A DNA stretch of 11,989 bases from DASVWH01 sp036389715. GTDB taxonomy: Bacteria > Acidobacteriota > Blastocatellia > Pyrinomonadales > Pyrinomonadaceae. Under the pieces are notes generated by a model. It ran no database searches, was not told the DNA's origin, and saw nothing but the letters and a program-made list of their open reading frames with translations. The DNA lies in assembly GCA_036389715.1 (NCBI GenBank), contig DASVWH010000172.1:1-11989 (forward strand), read 5' to 3'. Below, one piece after another: positions 7,051 through 11,989 of this stretch. A program made the position numbers and the translations under genes. Positions within the stretch are counted from its first letter, which is position 1, and every line of letters starts with the position of its first letter.

Positions 7051-7575
7051 CTAAGCCGTCCCGACGAATCTCTTGAGGTGACGGATGGCGCGCTCCTCGG
7101 TCAATTCCGCGCGCGCCCCGCTCTGTTCGAGGACGAGCCATTGCGGGATGCCTGCGGCCGAGCGGACAAGCAGCAGCTCTTCGTTTGCGGACTTGAGGCC
7201 GAAGTGGCGGATGCGTGCGGCGGCCAGCCCGCTGCCCGGAATGAAGCCGTCGCCGGGCGCTCGCGGCCAGCCCGCCTCGATCATCAACTGGCGCACGCCC
7301 AGGCTCAGGGTCCAGAGCGTGCCGACCATCGTGGCGCTGCCGAACGCGAAACGATGCCCATCCTTCTTGACCGCCTGAATGGCGGCCCCGGCGCGGTTGG
7401 CACGGGCCGCGAGCGCCGTGAAGGTGGCGAATAACCATTCGATTCCGGTCTGCCGCGCCTGATCGTTTGAAGCGCGCAGGGCCAGGTAGTCAACCAGGTC
7501 GCCGCGACCGGCGGCGCGCGCGCGCCGCTCGGCTTCCGCCAGCACCTGCGCCCATTCTTCGTCCAGCTCGCTCAC
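7051..7575 (-). CDS. Conserved-looking hypothetical cytoplasmic protein
   Basis: A 174-residue protein I cannot assign to a family. It has no signal peptide and no membrane helix. The first 60 residues are charged and helical (SELDEEWAQVLAEAERRARAAG...). The rest alternates strands and helices, with a glycine-rich turn (APGDGFIPGSG, about 106-116) and a strand pair that could form a small sheet (EELLLVRSA then PQWLVLEQSG). The start is GTG at 7575, supported by a GGTGA Shine-Dalgarno-like sequence 4 nt upstream. It lies divergent from the membrane-protein gene at 7679, sharing a ~100 bp promoter region that contains tandem repeats. Coding is supported by the start signal, normal amino-acid composition and divergent layout, but its function is unknown. 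Confidence 0.7.
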   Translation of the reverse strand: MSELDEEWAQVLAEAERRARAAGRGDLVDYLALRASNDQARQTGIEWLFATFTALAARANRAGAAIQAVKKDGHRFAFGSATMVGTLWTLSLGVRQLMIEAGWPRAPGDGFIPGSGLAAARIRHFGLKSANEELLLVRSAAGIPQWLVLEQSGARAELTEERAIRHLKRFVGTA

Positions 7576-7581
7576 TCCGTC

Positions 7582-7619
7582 ACCCGCTTTTTGACTCTTA
7601 CCCGCTGCTTTTTACTCTT
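7582..7619. repeat. Imperfect tandem repeat in a divergent promoter region
   Basis: Two adjacent copies, ACCCGCTTTTTGACTCTT (7582-7599) and ACCCGCTGCTTTTTACTCTT (7600-7619), differ by a 2-nt insertion and one base; another ACCCC follows. On the minus strand they lie in the predicted 5' leader of the 7575 gene as GGGTAAGAGT units, and a third degenerate GGGTGA copy supplies its Shine-Dalgarno-like sequence. This may be a regulatory repeat or a replication-slippage product. Confidence 0.6.
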
Positions 7620-7640
7620 ACCCCAGGTCTTGCGCTTGAT

Positions 7641-7669
7641 GTTATCATGCGCGCACGATTCGTCGTTAA
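7641..7669 (-). promoter_or_regulatory. Candidate sigma70-type promoter for the 7575 gene
   Basis: On the minus strand TTAACG (7664-7669, 4/6 match to TTGACA) and GATAAC (7641-7646, 4/6 match to TATAAT) are separated by exactly 17 nt, placing transcription start near 7634, about 60 nt before the GTG. On the plus strand the same segment contains TATCAT (7643-7648), a possible -10 for the divergent gene at 7679. The matches are modest, so this is a suggestion only. Confidence 0.35.
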
Positions 7670-7678
7670 TCTACTTTG

Positions 7679-9046
7679 ATGAAGAGCACAGGGCGTCAAG
7701 GATTCGCTGCGGGGAGGGCCGAGGCGCTCACGTGTCTGGCCATTTTCGTCATTACTCTCCTGACGTTTCTGCTGGCACGCGTGCACCAGGTCGGCGATTC
7801 GAGATACTGCCTGCTGCTCAGCCAGAGCCTTGCGGAGCGCGGGAGCTTCGCCCTTGAGCATTATTCGATTCCCGGCGTCGAGCGCAGCGCGGCGGGCGGC
7901 CTGCTCAAGGACGAAAGCCTCTACCAGCTCGAAGAGAGCGGCGGCCATCTCTACTACATTTTCCCGCCGGGCAGCTCCGTGCTCTCCGTCCCTTACGTCG
8001 TGTTGATGAGGGCGCTCGGGATTTCGACCGTCAACCCGGACGGAAGCTATAACTTGAAAAACGAGGTCAGGCTTCAGGCGGGCCTGGCCGCGCTCCTGAT
8101 GGCGACGCTGGCGGGCATCTTCTTTTACACCGCTCGCCTCATTCTGCCGCTCGGCTGGAGCATCGTCGTCGCGCTCGGGGGAGCCTGGGGAACACAGGTT
8201 TGGAGCACCGCTTCGAGGGCTTTATGGACCGATACCTGGAGCATCCTGCTGCTCGGGATAGTGGTTCTGATGCTGCTCGCGCATGAGGCGGGGCGTTATC
8301 GCCTGCGCCCCATTCTGCTGTCGAGCCTCCTGGCCTGGACCTACTTCGTGCGCCCGACGAATGCGCTCCCGATTCTGGCCATTACCATTTACCTGCTGCT
8401 TTATCAACGGCGCTTGTTCGCCCACTTCGCGCTCACGGGGGCTGCGTGGCTGGCGGTCTTCATCGCTTATTCGCTCAATCATTACGGGCGGATATTGCCG
8501 GGCTATTACCTGGCCAGTCGTCTGACCTTCGAGCATTTCGGCGAGGCGCTGGCCGGTAATCTCATCAGTCCCGCGCGCGGATTGCTCGTCTACGTCCCGG
8601 TGCTGCTGTTCGTCGCATACCTGCTGGCGAGGTACAGGCGGCAACTGGCCCACACGCGCCTGGTCCTGCTCGCGCTCGGCGTGATATTCGCGCACTGGAT
8701 AGCGATTTCCGGGTTCCCGCACTGGTACGGCGGGCACTCTTACGGGCCGCGACTGATGACGGGCCTCGTGCCCTGGTTCGTGCTGCTGGCGGCGCTCTCG
8801 GTCCAGGCGATGCTTAAAGGGAGTGAGCAGGAAGAAGAGCACGAAGCCGCTCGGCCACGCGCGGGCCGCAGGATGCAGGGCACGCTCGGCGCTGCTCTTC
8901 TACTGCTCAGCATCATCATCAACACGCTCGGCGCGACCTCTCACGCAACGGCCCTCTGGAACATCCGCCCCGTCAATGTTGACCGGCAGCCGTCGCGCAT
9001 CTGGGACTGGCGGCATCCGCAGTTCCTGGCGAAGTGGCAGCAGTGA
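7679..9046 (+). CDS. GT-C-like polytopic membrane protein (putative glycosyltransferase)
   Basis: About 455 residues with roughly ten membrane helices. Helix 1 spans about 16-34 and is followed by GDSRYCLLLSQSLAERG, with D40 just after the first helix. That is where GT-C glycosyltransferases, which move sugars from lipid-phosphate donors on the outer face of the inner membrane, carry their catalytic Asp. A large first extracytoplasmic loop (about 40-95) and the late motif PHWYGGHSYGPR, before the last helices, also match membrane proteins of this general class. Donor and acceptor are unknown, and no glycan-synthesis neighbours support a pathway. The ATG at 7679 is preferred to the TTG directly before it; no Shine-Dalgarno is visible. 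The C-terminus is short and polar, ending KWQQ. It could instead be a non-enzymatic membrane protein with the same topology. Confidence 0.75.
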   Translation: MKSTGRQGFAAGRAEALTCLAIFVITLLTFLLARVHQVGDSRYCLLLSQSLAERGSFALEHYSIPGVERSAAGGLLKDESLYQLEESGGHLYYIFPPGSSVLSVPYVVLMRALGISTVNPDGSYNLKNEVRLQAGLAALLMATLAGIFFYTARLILPLGWSIVVALGGAWGTQVWSTASRALWTDTWSILLLGIVVLMLLAHEAGRYRLRPILLSSLLAWTYFVRPTNALPILAITIYLLLYQRRLFAHFALTGAAWLAVFIAYSLNHYGRILPGYYLASRLTFEHFGEALAGNLISPARGLLVYVPVLLFVAYLLARYRRQLAHTRLVLLALGVIFAHWIAISGFPHWYGGHSYGPRLMTGLVPWFVLLAALSVQAMLKGSEQEEEHEAARPRAGRRMQGTLGAALLLLSIIINTLGATSHATALWNIRPVNVDRQPSRIWDWRHPQFLAKWQQ

Positions 9047-9085
9047 AAGCCTGTGCTACTATCTCAACTCGCGTTCTGTAGAGCC

Positions 9086-9112
9086 CCGGTCAGTCTTTGA
9101 GAGCCTGACCGG
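9086..9112 (+). other. Stem-loop downstream of the membrane-protein gene
   Basis: CCGGTCAG (9086-9093) pairs perfectly with CTGACCGG (9105-9112) around an 11-nt loop, 40 nt after the stop of the gene ending at 9046. No T-tract follows on either strand, so it is a weak candidate terminator or a 3'-end stabilising hairpin. Confidence 0.5.
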
Positions 9113-9188
9113 TAGTGATTCCCAGCGCCCGCGGTCGAATTAGCCCTGGCGCGAGGAGCGCCCGTCGGACGCTCTGCCGGAATAAACT

Positions 9189-9194
9189 TACAAT
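9189..9194 (+). promoter_or_regulatory. Candidate -10 box for the phosphatase gene
   Basis: TACAAT (5/6 match to TATAAT) lies 12 nt before the ATG at 9207, in the only AT-rich patch of this gap. Transcription would begin about 6 nt before the start codon, giving an almost leaderless mRNA, consistent with the lack of a Shine-Dalgarno. No good -35 is visible. Confidence 0.35.
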
Positions 9195-9206
9195 CTCTAA
9201 TTCCGA

Positions 9207-11036
9207 ATGACCCAGATGAGAGACAAACATCAAGCACGCCGCACCGTCACAGCCTTCGGACTCTCGCTTCTGCTCCTGCTCTGTTCGCTGCCGCCGGGCG
9301 CGGGCGCACAGCAGCGCCGCAGGCCCGCGCGCACTGCGGGACCGCCCGCCGCGGCCCCCACACCGACTCCGAGACCGGGCGGCGGCGACGGCCAGCGCCC
9401 GCACCCGCGCCTCGTCCTGCTGATCGTCGTGGACCAGTTTCGCTACGACTACCTGGAGCGCTTCGGCGACCTCTTCGACCCTCGCGGCCTCAAGCGCCTG
9501 CTGCGCGAAGGGGCATCATGGTCCGAGGCCAACTACGATCACATGCCGACCTATACCGCGCCGGGCCACGCGACGCTGATGACGGGCGCATGGCCAGCGG
9601 AGACCGGCATCGTCGGCAACGAATGGCCCGACCGCGATGTGGGTAGAAACGTGACGAGCGTCTCGGACACGACGGCCGTGCTGCTCGGCGGCGAGGCCGA
9701 CGAGGCGGCTTCGAGCCCGCGCCGCCTGATGGCTTCAACGCTTGGCGACGAGCTGCGCCTGAAGACCAATGATCGCTCAAAGGTCATCGGCATCTCGGTC
9801 AAAGACCGCGCGTCCATCCTGCCGTCGGGACGCCACGCCAACGCCGCCTACTGGTTCAGCACGCGGACGGGCCGGATGGTCTCCTCCAACTACTACTTCA
9901 ATCAACTGCCGGGCTGGGTCGCCAGCTTCAACGAAACGCGACCTGCCGATAAGTATTTCGGGGCGCGCTGGGAGCGGCTGTTGCCGGAGGCGGAATATCT
10001 CAAGCGGGCCGGGGCCGACTCTCCCCCCTGGGAGAACATCGGCGACGCCAAGGGCGACACGAACAGCTTTCCGCACGTCATCACGGGCGGCGCGGCCGGG
10101 CCGGGCAAGGATTTCTACAACGCGCTCGACTACACGCCTTTCTCCAACGAGATGCTGCTCTCTTTCGCCCAACAGGCCATTACCAACGAGCGGCTCGGAG
10201 AGGACGAAGACACGGACGTGCTGACGGTCAGCTTTTCGGCCAACGATTACGTCGGCCATCGCTACGGCCCTTACAGCCAGGAAGCGATGGACATCACGCT
10301 GCGCGTTGACAGGTCAATCGCCGCGCTGCTCGATTTCGTCAACGCTCGCACGGGGCTCCAGAATACGCTGGTCGTCTTCACGGCCGATCACGGCGTCGCG
10401 CCCGTACCCGAACAGGCGGGCGCGCTTGGCCTGCCGGGCGGGCGCATCAGGAACGACGATGTCCTGCGGGCGATGCGGCTCGGCATCAGCGCGCGCTACA
10501 ATCGCAAGAACGAGCAGCCGGACCCGACCGCCGATTACGTCCAGAAGCTCTCCGACCGCGAAGGCTTCTATAACGGGAATCTCTATTTCAATCCGGTCGC
10601 ACTCAGGCGCGACAACATCAACAATGAAGAGATCGAGCGGGTCGCCTGCCAGGCGGCGCTGACCGTCCCGGGCATCGCCCGCTGCTTCACGCGGACGCAG
10701 CTTCAGAACGGCGCTATCTCGCCCGCGGACCCCATCGCGCGCCGCGTCTTTCACGGCTTCTACGCGCGCCGCAGCGGCGACGTGATAGTCGTTTACGAGC
10801 CCTTCAAATATCTCGGCGATACGATTACGGCGACGCACGGCTCGCCCTATTCATACGACACGCACGTGCCCCTGATAATCATGGGCGGCGGCATCGCGCC
10901 GGGACGCTACGCACAGGCGGCGACGCCCGCCGACATCGCGCCGACCCTGGCCTCCGTGCTCGGCGTGCAGGCCCCCAGCAACGCCGTCGGGCGCGTCCTG
11001 CTCGAAGGGCTGGCCGCGACCGGAACGCCGCGTTGA
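9207..11036 (+). CDS. PafA-like alkaline phosphatase, secreted
   Basis: A 609-residue exported phosphomonoesterase of the alkaline phosphatase superfamily. Such enzymes release phosphate from organic phosphoesters outside the cytoplasm. A Sec signal peptide spans about 1-34 (leucine core, AGA before Q35), followed by a Pro/Arg-rich linker. Zinc and phosphate ligands match those known in PafA from Elizabethkingia: D76 (VVDQFRYDY), nucleophile T117 (YTAPGHATL), N138 (GNEW), K199 and R201 (SVKDRASILP), D347 and H351 (NDYVGH), D394-H395 (TADHG) and H544 (THGSPY). The Lys/Arg pair in place of the classical phosphate-binding Arg is the mark of the PafA type, which is typically calcium-associated and tolerant of phosphate. 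All catalytic residues are present, so it should be active. A second ATG three codons in (9216) is an alternative start. It is followed after 85 bp by a second secreted-protein gene on the same strand. Confidence 0.93.
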   Translation: MTQMRDKHQARRTVTAFGLSLLLLLCSLPPGAGAQQRRRPARTAGPPAAAPTPTPRPGGGDGQRPHPRLVLLIVVDQFRYDYLERFGDLFDPRGLKRLLREGASWSEANYDHMPTYTAPGHATLMTGAWPAETGIVGNEWPDRDVGRNVTSVSDTTAVLLGGEADEAASSPRRLMASTLGDELRLKTNDRSKVIGISVKDRASILPSGRHANAAYWFSTRTGRMVSSNYYFNQLPGWVASFNETRPADKYFGARWERLLPEAEYLKRAGADSPPWENIGDAKGDTNSFPHVITGGAAGPGKDFYNALDYTPFSNEMLLSFAQQAITNERLGEDEDTDVLTVSFSANDYVGHRYGPYSQEAMDITLRVDRSIAALLDFVNARTGLQNTLVVFTADHGVAPVPEQAGALGLPGGRIRNDDVLRAMRLGISARYNRKNEQPDPTADYVQKLSDREGFYNGNLYFNPVALRRDNINNEEIERVACQAALTVPGIARCFTRTQLQNGAISPADPIARRVFHGFYARRSGDVIVVYEPFKYLGDTITATHGSPYSYDTHVPLIIMGGGIAPGRYAQAATPADIAPTLASVLGVQAPSNAVGRVLLEGLAATGTPR

Positions 11037-11040
11037 AGTC

Positions 11041-11072
11041 AAAGGAAAGCCGGAAAGTGAAAGGAAAGCCGG
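11041..11072. repeat. Direct repeat AAAGGAAAGCCGG x2
   Basis: The 13-mer is at 11041-11053 and 11060-11072 (19-nt offset, 6-nt spacer), directly after the phosphatase stop. A weak 5-bp GGCCC/GGGCC hairpin (11074-11078 with 11086-11090) follows without a T-tract. No convincing terminator separates the two genes, so co-transcription is possible. Confidence 0.6.
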
Positions 11073-11121
11073 TGGCCCTTTGTCCGGGCCGGGCTCTGAA
11101 TCTGAGAGACGGGAAATACTT

Positions 11122-11989
11122 ATGCTCAAACTTTGGGGACGAAAAACGCGCGCGCGCGCTTCGCTGGCAGCCCTGGCCTTGTGCTTACTAACGGTTGCTC
11201 CGGCGCGCGCGCAAAAACCGGGCGAGACGCTGCCGCAGCCGACGGGCCACGTCAACGATTTCGCGGGCGTGATTGACGCCGCGACCAAAGAGCGGATGGA
11301 AAACATCCTCTCTAACTTGAAGGAGCGGGGCGGCGTAGAGTTTATGGTCGTGACCGTCAAGACGACGGGCGAGCAGGAGGTCTATGACTATTCGCTGCGG
11401 CTCGCACGTGAATGGGGCACGGGCGCGCTGTTGAGCAGAAAGCACAGCCTGCTGCTGCTCGTCTCCGTGGATAACGCCAAGTTTATCGCGCAGGTCAGCA
11501 AGGTCTTCAGAAGCGAATTGCCCGACGGGCTGATCGGCGAGATGGGCAACCGGATGCGCGCGCCCTTTAGTTCCGGCAATTTCAGCGAAGGCTTGCTGAC
11601 AGCCGTCCAGACCTTCGTCACGCAACTCGCCGCCAAGCGCGGCTTCAGCCTCGAAGGGATTGACCAGGCCCCGCAGTCGGCCGCAGAAAAACCGCTCCCG
11701 ACGCCCGCGCCGACGAGCCCGCAGGCGACTCCGCAAGCCGCTCAGCAAGCGCCTTCGGAGACCGCTGCGCAAACTGCCGCGCCAACTGCTGCGCAAGCCG
11801 CTCCGGCAGAGACGGCTGCCACGGGCGAAACGGCTGCGGGCGAAACGGCGCGCCCGGCGCAAAAATCAACGGCGCGCGCGGCCCTCTCGAAAACCCCGGG
11901 CTCGACGCGCAACACGCCCGACAGGGCCGAGCTGGCTGCTATCCTTCAACTGCCCGCCGCCGAGCGTATCTCGAAGCTCAAGGCCTTCA
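11122..11989 (+). CDS. TPM-domain secreted protein, 3' partial
   Basis: The frame is open from ATG 11122 to the window end (289 codons, no stop). Residues 1-30 are a signal peptide (basic MLKLWGRKTRARAS, hydrophobic core, ARA before Q31). Residues about 40-175 form a TPM (YgcG/Psb32-type) domain: HVNDFAGVIDAATKERM at the start, EFMVVTVKTTG, an EWGTG turn, the core strand HSLLLLVSVDNAKF, and a final helix through TFVTQLAAKRG. Known TPM proteins are membrane-associated or periplasmic and have been linked to photosystem repair or phosphatase-like activity; a specific role here is unknown. From about 180 to 260 comes an Ala/Pro/Thr/Gln linker with a 15-nt-period repeat encoding TGETAAGETA. The last visible residues (RAELAAILQLPAAERISKLKAF) look helical and may begin TPR-like repeats. 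The Shine-Dalgarno is weak (GGGAAA, 6 nt before the ATG). Confidence 0.85.
   Translation, partial: MLKLWGRKTRARASLAALALCLLTVAPARAQKPGETLPQPTGHVNDFAGVIDAATKERMENILSNLKERGGVEFMVVTVKTTGEQEVYDYSLRLAREWGTGALLSRKHSLLLLVSVDNAKFIAQVSKVFRSELPDGLIGEMGNRMRAPFSSGNFSEGLLTAVQTFVTQLAAKRGFSLEGIDQAPQSAAEKPLPTPAPTSPQATPQAAQQAPSETAAQTAAPTAAQAAPAETAATGETAAGETARPAQKSTARAALSKTPGSTRNTPDRAELAAILQLPAAERISKLKAF

Noticed and set aside
6802..7434. 210-codon plus-strand open frame across the gene-free stretch
   Set aside because: It overlaps the better-supported minus-strand gene at 7051-7575. Its translation is Arg/Gly/Ala-rich with no motif or ribosome-binding site.
9148..9174. Two overlapping 5-bp hairpins (GGCGC/GCGCC and GAGCG/CGCTC) that look like a switch upstream of the phosphatase
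   Set aside because: Stems this short are expected by chance in GC-rich DNA, and there is no aptamer-like core or conserved riboswitch motif.
10314..10838. Minus-strand open frame of 174 codons inside the phosphatase gene
   Set aside because: It lies antisense across the D347, H351, D394 and H395 catalytic region; the phosphatase frame explains the sequence.

Overview
The window is high-GC bacterial DNA with GC-rich third codon positions and eight protein-coding genes (six complete, one cut at each end). I see no RNA genes, CRISPR arrays, insertion sequences or phage genes. Signal peptides on several products, a PafA-type phosphatase, a TPM-domain secreted protein and an M28 peptidase with a PA-like insert suggest a Gram-negative soil or environmental bacterium. 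My best guess is Acidobacteriota (Blastocatellia-like), but this is an inference from gene content and style; no rRNA or taxonomic marker is present.

Layout: (1) 1-1368 (+) is the 3' part of an M28 metallopeptidase gene. It converges on a very large minus-strand gene (1595-4924) for a zinc-ribbon, multi-spanning membrane protein, and a strong two-way hairpin terminator lies between them. (2) Upstream of that gene, on the same strand, is rsmI (5048-5920), the 16S rRNA C1402 2'-O-methyltransferase. The ~120 bp gap between them holds an AT-rich, 4/8-bp-periodic repeat with 18-bp inverted arms. (3) Also on the minus strand, 6060-6686 encodes a small secreted Arg/Asp/Tyr-rich protein followed by two hairpins, one a likely terminator. 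A ~350 bp gap without a convincing gene follows. (4) 7051-7575 (-) is an uncharacterised cytoplasmic protein, divergent from 7679-9046 (+), a GT-C-like polytopic membrane protein. (5) 9207-11036 (+) is a PafA-like alkaline phosphatase with every expected metal and phosphate ligand, followed by 11122 onward (+), a TPM-domain secreted protein that runs off the window.

Functionally this looks like ordinary chromosome: export-oriented hydrolases (peptidase, phosphatase), envelope proteins and one translation-quality gene. I see no multi-gene defence, biosynthetic or mobile system. The least explained parts are the periodic intergenic repeat at 4946-5055, the 1109-residue membrane protein and the two orphan proteins. 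Short tandem or direct repeats also occur in three other intergenic gaps (1549-1577, 7582-7619, 11041-11072), which may be a feature of this genome.
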